Shown here: piece by piece, positions 20,404 through 32,936 of the stretch
How positions within the stretch are numbered: the first letter of the stretch is position 1
Layout: each line of letters begins with the position of its first letter
NCBI GenBank assembly: GCA_027922465.2
Contig: BQMF02000299.1
Location: forward strand, 62,001-126,000
Length of the DNA: 64,000 bases
Origin: Turritopsis dohrnii
Taxonomy: Eukaryota > Cnidaria > Hydrozoa > Anthoathecata > Oceaniidae
Direction of reading: 5' to 3'
Made by a program: the position numbers and the translations under genes
Notes under the pieces: model-generated
What the model saw: only the letters and a program-made list of their open reading frames with translations
Databases searched by the model: none
What the model was told of the DNA's origin: nothing

Positions 20404-23335
20404 GTGATGTTTGATATAAGAGGCACTAATATTATTCCTGGCTTCCAAGCAGTTTTTAGGAATGGCCAGTTTGTCCTCCACCCACCTGATCAGCAGCAGA
20501 TGCGCTCTGTTATTCAGCGTCGGCATGCCACATGGAGATGTGGCTGAGGCAAGGTGCCAACAGCTTCCGCAAAACATTAATATCCAGCCACCAGATATTC
20601 AGGCAGATAATGAACGTCTTAGAATCAATGGCGCGAAAGACAAGCTCAGCATCATCAAGTAGAATGTGATGAGCGGAGATTAGCTCGGTGAAATGCAAAT
20701 GCTCATCGCATGAGAGCTAAGCGGGATGTTCAACGAAATGCTGTTCCACCCTTGCATCGTGCTGCTCGGCAAGAGGAATTACCTGAGCTACATTATCTTG
20801 GTGCCATGGACAAAATCAGTCAGTTTTGTGGTGCCAAGATGTTTGCTGCGGAAACAAATTTTTAGTGTTGTCACAATGGTAAATTTCATTTAGATAACAT
20901 TTGTTATCCTAATGACCTTCCAGATCTTTGAGTAGGTGATAACAATCAAGCAAAGAACTTTCAAGAAAATATTCGAGAGTTCGACAGTTCGGTTGCTTTT
21001 GCTTCCATGGGTGGGAAATTGGCTGTACCGCCAGGTCGTGGTCCACTAGTTTTTCGCATAAATAGCCAGGTATGTCACCGAACGGGTAATTTACACCCAC
21101 CACCAGGTGTTTCTCCATCCTATGGTCAACTTTATATGTATGATGGTATGGATGCATTCAACGAGCGAATGGCAAGACCAGAAAATCAAGGTTGCTCACC
21201 TGAAGTCATGCAAACTTTGCAAGATATCATTTTAAGGGAGAGTCCATATGCAGCTGCATATAAACACATGGGTGAGGTAGAGGCGGAGGAATTGCAACTC
21301 GCAAATGAACAGAATCGTCACCCATCTGAGGTAAGTGCAAATAGATAGTTATGCTTCAGTGATCTTTTTCAACTGCTTTTGATAATTTGCTATTGATTTT
21401 CAGGTAAGAATGCACTTGAGAAGTGGGGGTGACCGCCGCCGATATAATCTACCTCATCATGAAGTAGCAGCTGTTTTTGTTGGTGAAGATGGTACAACCA
21501 CCATTGGCTCGAGACATTGTTGTTTACCCTCGAGATAGACCATTGCAGGATTTGCCTGCGCAATCACCTAATATCGATCCAATGGTGTATCCTGTATTTT
21601 TTCCAAGAGGAGAGTTGGGTTGGAGTTCCGACATTCCTCATGTAGCAGAATATGCAGTAGGTCAGCAACGTCGCACGACCATACTGCAATATTACACATT
21701 GAGGTTTGCATTTAGAGATGCGTTTAGCCCCATCTTAAAAGGTAAAAGATTACTTCAACAATATGCCGTGGATAGCTATTGTAAAGTTGAAGCTAATCGT
21801 TTGCATTTCATACGGATGAACCAGGCAGCTCTTTGGGTTGAACAATATCAAAGCCTTATTGATCATCTTGCTAATGTTGCGGAAAATCTTGGCTTTCATG
21901 AAGGCAGACCAGTAATTCTACCTTCTTCATTTCAGGGTGGTCTAAGAGTCATGCTACAAAATTATCAAGATGCTATGGCTATGGTCACTAAATTGGGAAA
22001 ACCAGATTTGTTTTGCACTTTCACGTGCAATCCCATATGGCGAAAAATTACTGAAAATTTGGATAATGAGCCAGCACATTATCGACCTGACTTGGTTGCA
22101 CGTGTTTTTAATTTGAAATTGAAATCACTCTTAGAGGATATTACTAAAAATGGTGTTTTGGGGAAATTTTTACCTCATGCACATATTCTTATCCATTTAG
22201 CTCAAGAGGACAAACTACAGAATGCTGATGATATTGACAGCTTAATTTCTGCTGAAATACCAGATCCTGAACTTGAACCAGTGCTACATAACATCATCAG
22301 ATCATGTATGATTCATGGTCCCTGTGGGAATGCAAATCCTAATTCAGTCTGCATGGGAGATGATGGCAACTGTACCAAGAATTTTCCAAAGCCATTCTGT
22401 GATGCAACCCAAATGAGTGCAAATGGGTATGCAATGTATCGCAGACGCAATGATGGTCGTACAGTGAGGGTCAAAAACATGGACTTGGATAATCAATGGG
22501 TTGTACCATGCTGCCCGTGGTTGTGAAAAAAATACAATGCTCTCATAAATTTGGAAGCATGTACCACGATAAAAAGTGTGAAATATCTCTTTAAATACGT
22601 TTACAAAGGACATGATTGTGTTAATGTTGAGATTAATGAATGTCTGGAGCATGACGAAATTAAAACATTTCTAGATGCTCGATATGTCAGTGGATATATC
22701 ACATATGTCGATAGCTCGATAGCTCGATATGTCACCGGAAGCATTGTGGAGAATTTTCGAGTTCTCCATGAAAGATAAATCCCACACTATCAAACGATCA
22801 GCTGTTCATTTACCTAATTGTCATCAGGTTTATTTTAGAGCTGGCGAGGAAGAGGCAGCTGCTGAAGGGGCATTGAAATATAGTCACCTAACAGCATGGT
22901 TTAAGCAGAACAAAGGGTTTTGGGTTATATTGATAATGTCCTCAAACAATTCCTTATGTCCTTAACTCAATTTAATCTTCCAGAGTTGGTTCAACAGATC
23001 CCCAAGGAAGAAGTGGATGTAAATGTTTACATTGAGAGGGCACAACAGGTAAGGCCTCAGCTTAATAAACAGCAGGTAGCTGTGGCTGATTCAATTTTGT
23101 CTGCTGTTTCAAATGTGTGTAATGGTTTAGTACAACTTGAAACATTGTTTTATCTCGATGGACCAGCTGGCACAGGTAAAACTTTTACATATAACTATGT
23201 TATTGCAGCATGTAGAGCCAGAGGTTGGAAAGTTGCAACTGCTGCATATACAGGTATTGCAGGCACCTTACTTTCTGGTGGATGTACATTAAATTCATTA
23301 TTTCGTTTGCCTGTTCCTGTTTTAGAAAACAGCGT
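20404..23335 (+). pseudogene. Broken Helitron Rep/helicase with an intron-like insertion
   Basis: Homologous, piece by piece, to the Helitron protein at 42363-46943. Pieces: GGKLAVPPGRGPLVFRINSQ (21007 on), a 73-base GT-AG segment (21331-21403), DRRRYNLPHHEVAAVFVGED, then a frameshift near 21490, then 21477-22526 with ARDIVVYPRDRP, KPDLFCTFTCNP and the Rep HUH core PHAHILIH. About 15 residues before the HUH core are deleted. TGA at 22524-22526 replaces Ser. The two-tyrosine segment YLFKYVYKGHD is present. A microduplication near 22700-22735 and a large deletion near 22920 follow. The helicase starts with Walker A GPAGTGKTFT and stops at LPVPVLENS, where a LINE fragment begins. Neither terminus was identified. 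Confidence 0.85.
21331..21403 (+). other. 73-base intron-like segment in the broken Helitron
   Basis: Begins GTAAGTGC right after GAG and ends TTTTCAG before GTAAGAATG. Removing it joins the frame seamlessly in the position where the 42363-46943 copy is continuous. Either an intron gained in this lineage or an insertion that happens to splice. Confidence 0.7.
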
Positions 23336-23522
23336 AAACTGCAGCATGTATTTGAAGAGAAAGATCTTGGCATAGTAATACATTCAGAGCTCAAGTTTGA
23401 AGAGTACATCAACACAAAAATCAAGAAGGCTAACTCTATTTTGGGCTACATACGAAGTTTCTCATTTCTAGAGAAAGCCCTCTTTAAAAAGCTGTTCACT
23501 ATGTTCATACGTACGTTCGCCT
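23331..23522 (+). mobile_element. LINE reverse transcriptase C-terminal fragment
   Basis: Reads KLQHVFEEKDLGIVIHSELK then FEEYINTKIKKANSILGYIR and LFKKLFTMFIR, the recognisable post-catalytic block of CR1-type reverse transcriptases (EKDLGV.. ... K.KKAN..LG.IRR). It abuts the truncated Helitron helicase without a gap, so it marks the breakpoint of a deletion or of a LINE insertion. Confidence 0.75.
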
Positions 23523-23664
23523 AAAAATTACATAAATAAAAACAACAATTATCTACCAGTCTAGTACGTACAAGTTCTCTGTCCTAAAATCTGAGCTATA
23601 CATTCTTGCCCACATCAGTGGATTTTACTTCCCAGCCATTTTTAAATAATTTTTTTAAAAATTG

Positions 23665-24144
23665 TCATATGTAGGAAGGCTCAAAAGGTGAGTACATGAA
23701 AACTTGGTTTACTACTTTATCTGCTATAACAACTGTAATTTTTAATGGAGACTTGATTTGAAGAATATCTTGGACCAATCCATCTCCATTTCTCGTTAGA
23801 CGCAACATCTTCCACCAAGCATACAAGCTTCCACAAAACTTTGCACTTTGACACAAGCAAACTCAATTGACATAACACACACTTCACTAGTGTTAGTGTT
23901 GAACGTTTGCATGATTTTTTACATGATGGGGATAAAACTGCTTGGATACTGTTTTGACACTAATTGTTTTTACTGTAGCTGTCACTGTTGACAATGCTGA
24001 CAGGTCATTAACCACAGCCTTTGTTTTGAATGGATGAGTTTCAGTTGTGTTGAGCAATGTGGTTGGTTTCAGCAAATGTAAAAGCAAATGTACCTTTCTG
24101 CTCAATCGGAGCCGATCATGCTTTGGAACAAGAGAATCGATCAC
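23665..24144 (-). pseudogene. Decayed coding remnant, family not named
   Basis: Two minus-strand pieces in compatible order, 24144-23893 (SLVPKHDRLRLSRKVHLLLH) and 23856-23665 (FCGSLYAWWKMLRLTRNGDG, then LKITVVIADKVVNQVFMYSP). The sequence is protein-like and not low complexity, with breaks between pieces. I recall similar stretches among unnamed multi-copy cnidarian genes but cannot assign a function. Confidence 0.4.
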
Positions 24145-24380
24145 TCAAAGTTTTGGGAGGTGTAAAAGGTTAGGCTCAAAACCCAATTGCCTTGTATCGA
24201 TTTTGTTTGATCGCTCCATCGCTGAATAACATATTTTAGTTATTCATCGCTGAATAACTGTATTTTGCAAAGAATTCCATCTTCAGAGTGAAAGTAACGA
24301 AGTTCACTACCAACTATCTGAGTCTACAAAAGTACCACTTGCCACCAATGTCAGTAAGCTATTAGAAACGTTCAAAGCAT

Positions 24381-24750
24381 TTGATATCAACTTCAGTACC
24401 AAGTCTTGTGTCTTCAACATGGTCACAAATGCTGTTTTGCCAGAGGAGTCAAGTTTTTGAGCTTTTGCAGAATGACATGATTGGTACGTACAAGTCCTTC
24501 ACTGAAGAAAGAATCACCGAAGACCTGTCAATCTGGTCTAAAATGACGAAACGCAACCTAAAGTCATTCCGCAATGAAGCTAAGTCGATTAAAACGAAGG
24601 TTGGGAATAAAAGAAGAACGAGCTTTTCTTTCCAGATTCCTCATTGTGGCAAGAAAAAGACTCCAGTTGGCGTTGGATGAGTTGGAAGGTGAGCCGCTTG
24701 CATGCAATGACAAGTCGAAAACTCGAGATGCGATCAAGTTACTGACCTAA
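24381..24750 (+). pseudogene. Decayed coding remnant, family not named
   Basis: Plus-strand frames switch within KEERAFLSRFLIVARKRLQL and ALDELEGEPLACNDKSKTRD. It looks like a degraded protein-coding region with stops. Function unknown; it points opposite to the neighbouring minus-strand remnant. Confidence 0.35.
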
Positions 24751-26538
24751 AAACCGACCAAGGTCACCATGGCTTCGGCAGCATTGTGCCTGCCCAGACT
24801 GGCGTTTCTTACGGCCTTTCTTTTTTCTTTGGTTTGCCGACATTCACAGCATTTCTGTATTTCTTTGTAGTTTCATTCTTAAGGAATTTTTCTGACTTTG
24901 ATTGTGAAGTAATAAAAACTAAATGAATTTCGAAGAAATCATTGCGCAACAGTTTTCAGTCTTGTCAATAAAAAATATTGCCAGGTGTGTGTAGGGTCAT
25001 GTAGTTCAGGCGTGCGACTCTTGTTTTGTCATTATGAAGCGCTCGCTATCACGTTCCTCTTTGTTGTTGCTAGGGAGAACGACCACCGTTGCTCAGGTAA
25101 TTTTGAAATTTCCTTCGTTAAACCCGTGTAAAAAATTTTTACAGGTTTTAATCGATGTGAGCTGAACAGAGAGAAAGGCATCGTATAATGAATTTTAGTA
25201 TGATAAAGTTCCTCAATTGTTTGGAATGTAGAATGTTTAGAATGTAATATCCCATGTAGAACATTTTTGTTGTTTGCTGTGCATCCACTTTTTTCACTTT
25301 TTACATTTTTCACTCTGTTAAATAAATTGAAGATGCAATGCAATGGTTCCCCTTGATTAAAAATATCTAACGTCAATACAGAAAAAAATACTCTTCACTC
25401 TTTTAATTAAAAATCTCTAGGTATTCCGGCTAAAACATATTCAGTTCAACACTGGAGTTATGAACAGAAAAACTTTTTAATCAGAAGATCTGAAACACAT
25501 CAAAATATTCATAATAAATCTTTCACGATACGATATATGCAGTAGTAAAAAATTGTGCGTACAGACAAACAACAAAAAGATTAAAATCGCTGTAACTGTT
25601 CATGGAATCCACACCCCCAATGTAAATAAAAGCCAAACGCGATAGTCGTAAAAGTGTCGAAATGTGAATTAAAAACAATTGCGATTTTCTTTACGAACCC
25701 AGACCGTCATGATTAAAAACCTTGATATTTATTTCTTCAATCACGTGTTATTTGAAAAGTAATGACGCAGAAACCCTATTAATATTATAAGAAAAAAAAC
25801 AAACAAACAAAAGTTCTAAAGCGTACTTACCCTAAAAACATTAATAAATCTTCACGCAATACTTTCGTTGTTGTCTATTGTTTCTTGATCTCGCAAATAA
25901 TCAAAACATTTGAAACGCTTAAATGCAATGCAATGTTTTCCACTATACTAATCATAGAAAAATATTAACCATCGTGGTCTGACACTTCATTATGAATAAG
26001 TGACCGCAAAAACGACCCGAAGTGAAAGTGTGAAAAAAGCGGATGCACAGCGCGTATTAGAATATAGATAAGTGGTACCTTAGGACTCGTTTTCGTGTTA
26101 TTCAACGAAATTAAAAAGCATCTTAGTTTCCAGCTCCCCATAAAATATGATTTATCTTGCCTAACGACCGGTGTCTACTCAATTGCAGACACAATGTTCC
26201 CTAGTGAAAATGTTTCTGATTGGTCAATATTTCTGTACTCGTCAGCGACTTTTGCTGGAGTAGACAAAGTAAAGAAGTGAAAAAAAAATTTAAAAAAATT
26301 TGAGTGCCGCGCTTTATGTTAAAATAGAGTAAATTGCACTTGCTAATTGATAAAAAATCTATTGTGCCGACCCAGAGATGCAAGGAAAACGGCAATGCTG
26401 ACCCCAACAATGAGTGCATCAAAATACAAGATTTTTCACGCTCATTATGTTTGTATGGTCCTTAACCGGTCACATCTTCCGTATCAACAAACCCCCCTTC
26501 CTTTGAGCTAAGGTCACAGCTCAGGAGATATATCAGTA
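24751..26538. other. No gene recognised
   Basis: AT-rich, short open frames only, none with family resemblance or consistent splice sites. Confidence 0.4.
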
Positions 26539-26792
26539 GTGACACCAGGGTTGCATATAATAAGAAGTGATGGAATTGAAGATTTTTCCCGAAAAGGAAC
26601 TCTAGTATTACCCATAGATGAACATTTTGAAATTGTAAAATGTTTCATACCATGTGCCGGATTGGATCCAGAAACTGACAGCATTCCAATATGGTTTCAG
26701 AGTTACAGTATACATGAAATTCTCCCACAAGTACATATGCAGGATCTTTATCCAATAAGACAAGCTGGCATTGGGAAAATGTCAGCAGTTAA
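26539..26792 (+). pseudogene. Unknown ORF cut by the fold-back element
   Basis: Open frame with protein-like sequence (FSRKGTLVLPIDEHFEIVKC, then CAGLDPETDSIPIWFQSYSI) up to the TTAA at 26789-26792, where the inverted-repeat element begins. The natural continuation would resume at 28062, but the next bases hit stops. Not recognised. Confidence 0.4.
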
Positions 26793-28061
26793 AGTCTGTG
26801 TAAAAATAGTGTGCACACTTTTAAGATTTGCTTGCCATTTGCTCAATACTGAATCAATTTTAACAAATTTGGTATCGTTGGATAGATATTAAAAAGCATA
26901 ATATTCTACAAAAATAAAAAAAACCAAAAAAGAAAAAGAAAATGAAGAAAACAGAAGATGAAAAAAACAAACTTTTTATACAAAAGTCACATATATTTGA
27001 TTTTTATATCATTGGAAACCTTATTCTTTTGCGATTTCAAAAATATATATATTTAATGGAAAATTTTCATTAGTTGTTGGAATATTGCAGCAACGATGCT
27101 ATTGCTTGGAACATTTTAGACTTTTCAACCATTTTCAATTTTTAAAAAACCGGGGGTTATTTTATAAATAATTTTATAGTGCATTTAGTTATACATTATT
27201 CAAAACAATTACATTTGATGTGAAAATAATGCTGAACTTATTGCAGTCTCCCAGCGGAACCAAACTTTATTGAGCCAAAACTTGATTTGATAAAATGGAA
27301 TAGACAAAAAACCACTCAAACAGTGTTTTCAAGCGTGAAATTATAACGCTTATAACGTTGTAGAAGTTTAAAGCATAGTTACATTATCATAAAACCTGTT
27401 TGTAGAAATATATTTCATGTCAGTTATGGATCTGACATGGATTCTCAGAAAAGAATTTCAGGCTCAATTGTTGCTTAGGTTTTGCTTATTATTCGGCCCA
27501 TTTCAGCCTAGTGTTGCTTATAAAAGTGCTGCTTATTAAAAAAATCGTGTATGTTTAAAATGTATGTAAAAGTAATGTAATGTTATAGTGTAATCTAGAC
27601 TTTGATTTGATTGATGTGATTTTGTTTATTACTTTCACACCATAAAAAATGTGTTAATGCTCTTGCTTAAGTACAAGTACAATTACTGTATTTTCAGATA
27701 TTTCCCCCGTCTTTCAACAATCAACAAAACTGCCAAAATTTCAATATACCCTCAAATGTATCATAATAAACAAAAACTAATGAAAATTTTCCATTAAACA
27801 TATATATTTTTGAAATCGCAAAAGAATAAGGTTTCCAATGATATAAAAATCAAATATATATGACTTTTGTATAAAAAGTTTGTTTTTTTCATCTTCTGTT
27901 TTCTTCATTTTCTTTTTCTTTTTTGGGTTTTTTTATTTTTGTAGAATATTATGCTTTTTAATATCTATCCAACGATACCAAATTTGTTAAAATTGATTCA
28001 GTATTGAGCAAATGGCAAGCAAATCTTAAAAGTGTGCACACTATTTTTACACAGACTTTAA
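26789..28061. mobile_element. TTAA-flanked element with 283-bp terminal inverted repeats
   Basis: Body 26793-28057 (1265 bp). Left arm 26793-27075 and right arm 27775-28057 are both 283 bases and I count three mismatches between them (about 99% identical). Ends read AGTCTGTGTAAAAATAGTG. TTAA at 26789-26792 and 28058-28061 is the apparent target duplication. The 699-bp middle has no transposase; it contains repeated TTGCTTA/TGCTTATTA motifs. Probably mobilised by a TTAA-specific (Kolobok or piggyBac) transposase in trans. Confidence 0.9.
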
Positions 28062-28865
28062 TAAGATGGATTTTACTAGTACATGAAGTGGTCTAGTAGA
28101 AATAGGTGATATTATCCTGTGTCGTGGACAATGGATGCAAGTGCTTGCATATGATGATGCAAGATGATGCGTTCTACCCTGAAGACACAGGTAGTATCGT
28201 GAGATTGACAAAAAATTTACGAAAAACATAAATAAACAAAAATATGACATAATGAAGTGGCCGACACTTCAAGAGAAGTTTATTGAACTCAATAAAAATA
28301 ACATTGCTTAAGATGAGTCTATTTCTGTGGTACTGAACAAGATACATGAAAATAATTTAGGCTCGTTAAAAATAACATATTGGAATGCTTACTTCAACAG
28401 TTTGGGTTTCTTGAACCATGATACACATGTTCCATTGTAGGTTCTTACCATATATATTGGTACATATAACATAAATTTTGCGAATCAGGGGCAAATTTTC
28501 AAAAAAAAAGTATTCTAACAATAATAACTTCTGCGAAAATGTCTTCTTGCACTACCTTAGTTATTTTTGTGCATATTAACTTTCATGCAATGAACCGTAC
28601 GTGTATTTTGCCCGTATATTCGTGCAGCAGCAAGAATAAGTAGAATTCCACATGCACAGTTATTTTACAAGAGTGATATAAAGTAAAGAATATATAAGGT
28701 GTTTGATAAAAAAAAACATTTTGCGCATATATACAAATTCTTTTTCAAATTTTTTTAGGAATGCGTGAAAATTAGTTGGTACGAAAATTTTAGTACAAAG
28801 AAGGTAATTTCTTCCCGTAAAGGTACATTTTCAGTGCTCAATGTTAGGAAAGTCTGCAGTTAGCT
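28062..28865. other. No gene recognised; possible coding remnant at 28255-28440
   Basis: A plus-strand stretch reads KWPTLQEKFIELNKNNIA, stop, DESISVVLNKIHENNLGSLK and looks protein-like, but it is unrecognised and broken. Confidence 0.3.
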
Positions 28866-29531
28866 TTGAATAACAACATCTGTTTAATTTACATTTCTTC
28901 TTCAAATTCATTAAATTCTATCGGAGGGGTGACTGGGGTGCATTTGACAACTCTTGTTTTTCCGATTGTGCAACTAAATGATGCAATCTTTCTTCATGAT
29001 GATATCCGTAAAAATAAACTGCTTTACACGCATCAGATGGGTCACTGTGAAAAATCTTTTTTATCCAGGTTGGTGTCGGTAACTTCACTCGTTTTAATCA
29101 ATTTGTTAAGATGCTCCCCAGCGTGACAACAAAATGCACCATAACAAAAAAGAAATTTGTAAGAAATTTCCTAAAATATCTTTCTGCACGTTCATTGAAA
29201 GTAGAAATTCTTTCTTCGTGTATGTTAACTGATCTAATATCTCTAAAAAATGAATGAATAATTCTCATTAGCACAAGGAAATTTTTTTTTTCTTTTTCTT
29301 GTTAAGTTTAATTTTTATGTTTTGTTTGACCTTAATTTTTTGTTGGCTTGCTTTTTTGTTGGTTAAAGAACATTGGCAGTTGTCAGCTTTTACGAAAAGG
29401 GCAAAAATCCTCAGACTTTTGTAACCAAAAATATTTACTGAAAAATTCTTAACTTGTTTGTTTTATGGTTTTTAACTTAACTTTGCTAATTCTTGAAAAG
29501 TTTCTCCCTTATTAAAGCAATACTTTCTTAC

Positions 29532-29707
29532 CTTGCTAAGTCAGCACAGGAATTGTACAACATCATAATTTGCTTCAATTTCAGTGTCGATCCACTATCC
29601 CAAGTTTTACCTTGATCTTTGCGTATGAATGTATCTAGAAATGTATCAATATTCTCTTCCAGCAGTTTGCAGTCATTGCCAATCATTTTTAAACTCTCGG
29701 AGCCATC
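29532..29707 (-). pseudogene. Well-formed exon of the minus-strand gene remnant
   Basis: Acceptor ACAGTAG before GATGGC and donor GTAAGAAAG after GCAAG frame an open 58-codon exon (DGSESLKMIGNDCKLLEENI ... LKLKQIMMLYNSCADLA). No stop in this frame; too short to stand out as an ORF. Function unknown. Confidence 0.45.
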
Positions 29708-31063
29708 CTACTGTTTCTTTTTGCTACAACCAACCAAAAACATAACCACAGTAAAAGTTGTTGATTTCCTCAAGTTAATATTACATTATGAAAAGTAGTT
29801 GTATAATTTATATTATATGATACGATGCATACAAAATGTTTAAATTTTTGGAAAGCATTCATTTAAGAAGCTATACATTATTCATACTTATTTTCACAGG
29901 CAAGTTAAATGCAGCAAGAAGAAATATGGAAAATTATGCGCAAAATATGCGCAAAATAAGTATGAAAAAGGTATATATGCAAAACACGAGAAAAAAACCT
30001 GTATTGTGTTAAAATTAAATTGTTCTGTGAAAGTAAAAGTATTTGGGAAAGACATGCAACATAATTATATTATCTATGTTATATTTGTTTGGTCCAAATT
30101 TAAGTCAACATGAAATTTAGATATCACCTTTTATGATACTATTCCACTTGATATGCCAGGTAGCCACATCCAATTTTGTGTAGGGCTATCGGGATTAAAT
30201 GTTCCATTTTTTGTTTACTTAGCACATCAAATAAAAATTTCCAGATATACCGATGGTTTGCTAGTATCAAATGAAGACCGCAAGGTGGCATTAATTCTGT
30301 AATGAGGGCTGGAAAAAGATTTGTTATAAAAAAAAAAACAATTCACAATGCAATGTACTTTCGAACCATGAACTTGCTAACTTATGATGATTGGGTGTGT
30401 TAATTTCACAATTCCAGAATTTCCATGGTCTGGACCTTTTTGAATAGAAAATTAAAAGAGAAGATCATTTTTTAGAAGATAGTCAAGTTGTATAAGACTT
30501 TGTGAATCAGGGGTGAATTCGCGACAATATCTTCTCGCAAAAATAACTGGCTGAGAAAATATCTTCTTGCACTAAAACTTGTTCCCTTAATAATTATTGT
30601 ATAATACAGTAATAAGAAAGTATGACAAGTTTATAAGAACATTCCAGTATTACAAAAAAGGGGATTTTATCATTAGGTTTGATTGAATATCACAAAATAT
30701 CTTCATGCCACATAATACACATAAGTGTACATGATACATACCCACTGACCCGCATGACTTTGTTGAAAGTTAGTAAATTTTGACGAATCATTATCAGGAT
30801 TCTTGCCCAATATATTTGTAGCCTCCACTCCATATCTGTTCATTTCAGACATGACTTTCTTTTTAACTGTTTTTCTTTCCCTACTATTCCATTCCATGCT
30901 TTTCATGTCACAATGGTAACAACCATACATTGACATACACGAGCATTGCCCAATGATATCCTTTACGAAGCAAAGGTCAGCAACAAAAAAACAAACTACC
31001 TTAAAATGTTCAGGTGTACCATTAATGACTAGATCAATACCGTGTTTGACAATATCTAATACT

Positions 31064-31532
31064 TTAAGGGCAGAAACTTTCGCGGACATTAACTTTCGCG
31101 TTTTTGGGTTTTTTGAACAAATTTCGCAGAAAAAACTTTCGCGAAAAGAAAAAAAGTTTTTCAAACAGGGAAAAAACTTTCGCGTATCGTGTTTAAAGTT
31201 ATTTTTTTTTCTTTCTTTTTTTACTGTTTACAAAAAGATTTAAACATTTTCTTCCTCTTCCCATTCTGAATCTGAGTCTTCATCGCTTTCTAAGTCATCT
31301 TTTTCATTTCTTTCAGTTGTTGGTGGTTTAAAAACAGTTTTTTTTTACTTGCAGATGTTTTTCGGTTCAAAAAATGATTTTTTTTACCTTGAAAAAACTT
31401 TCGCGTTTTTTAAAAAATGTACAAATTTCGCGGTAAAAACTTTCGCGTTTTTGGCCTAAAATATTTAAAATGGCAGAAACTTTCCCGAAAATGACCAAAA
31501 AACGCAAAAAACGCGAAAGTTTCTGCCCTTAA
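31064..31532. mobile_element. TTAA-flanked MITE built of AACTTTCGCG repeats
   Basis: Body 31068-31528 (461 bp). Ends match for 17 bases as inverted repeats, GGGCAGAAACTTTCGCG, with TTAA at 31064-31067 and 31529-31532. Inside, AACTTTCGCG or close variants recur at least six times on the plus strand and at the right end on the minus strand. No ORF of its own. It sits inside the minus-strand coding remnant, so it is younger than that remnant. Confidence 0.88.
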
Positions 31533-32315
31533 AGTAACTCATTGTAGTGGTTGGCTACATGTTGCTCAAGCATTTCTCTGCTTTCAGAACCTCTCCATAA
31601 AATGGAAATAAACTGTCAATACGGATTGTAGCATAATTGCTTCATGTTCAATACACTAAAGGATGTTTGTTCAGTTGGCATTCTAGCGGAAGCTCCAAAA
31701 TTGTCCCCCAGTGGATCTAAGTAGAATTGTTCGATATGAAGCATCTAATTTTGCATATAATTCAGGGTCTTTAGACTTCAAATATTGGCAGCACTCCGCC
31801 TGTCTTTCTTGAGTGTGGAAATCGAAAAGGTCGAAAAGTTTCTTATTTCCAACAATGAGTTGAAGTGTACCAACACCCATACATTCGCAAGTACTATCAT
31901 TTTTCCTCATGGATTTCGTAAAGACGACCTATATTTAGATTTGAACAGTATTCTCGCAAAGATAGATAGCTTGGTATGCTCACAATATTTTTTTGTAATA
32001 TTGATCTAAGGTTTTTATAACCTCTGTGACAAGTCACATTGTCCCAACAACAATTATAAATTACTAAACACTTTCATTAGAATTCCAAAACAATGATGCT
32101 GCTCTTCCATTGAGCTACTCTGGTTAAAGCCAGAGGTAGGTTTCGATCCTACTACCTGCTCATTGTGGGATGGAATTACATTATGCAAAATATATACATA
32201 AAACATAAAAAAAATAAATTTTAACTCATTATTTCTCTTATTCATCTTTTCTAAATTCATTCATATACTTCAACTTTCTGTTGTCACATAACAGATATGC
32301 TATCTTTCAGATCTG

Positions 32316-32936
32316 AAGGGGGCGTCTATTAGAGGGAGGCGTTAATAAGAGGGAGGCGTTTATTGAAAAATTTCAGTGTGATATTCTTTTCTGAATTTAA
32401 TATTTTTTTATAATGAGAAAATTACAAATCAACGTCAACAAAATCGTCATCTTCAGCGTCCTCATCAAGAAGATTAAAACAAACATTGACATCTTCGATA
32501 TCGGAATTGGTAGTTATCTAGTTAACTTTATCATTTCCTAAATGCTGACACAGTTAACTTCATGAAGGTCACTGTCATTGGAAAGCGAAAAAGGGAGATC
32601 AGGTTAGTAGTTCCCGCAAAATTTGACTGCCACACTTCCAACAAAAAAATTTCAACGGTATTGGACAGGCAGCTAAGCAAGCGAAAGGACAAATTTAAGA
32701 CTCTTGAAGTTCAAGAAAAAAAAAATTTATTGCAAATTTCCATACTTTGTATGATGACAAAATATTTGAAAAAACGATATATATGTTATATGTGATATGT
32801 TATTTCTAAATCGTTTGTTTCTTCCTTGTTCCTTGTTCCCTTTCTGCTGAAAATGTAATATTTCTAATAAACGCCCCTTAGAGGGGGGGCATCTATTTAG
32901 TATTTTGCTTTTAAAGGAGGGCGTTTATTAGTTTAT
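32316..32936. mobile_element. Probable MITE with GGGAGGCGTTTATTAG subterminal repeats
   Basis: The left side carries GGGGGCGTCTATTAGAGGG and two further GAGGGAGGCGTT copies. The right side carries AATAAACGCCCC, AGAGGGGGGGCATCTATT and AGGAGGGCGTTTATTAG. The same motif family clusters at 11612-11750. Exact ends and target duplication were not resolved. Confidence 0.55.

Noticed and set aside
32090..32165. tRNA-like arms (TTTCGATCC loop with GTAGG/CCTAC stem, and a GAGC/GCTC stem-loop)
   Set aside because: The T-arm-like sequence reads on the plus strand while the D-arm-like sequence fits only the minus strand, and no acceptor stem pairs; no consistent cloverleaf.
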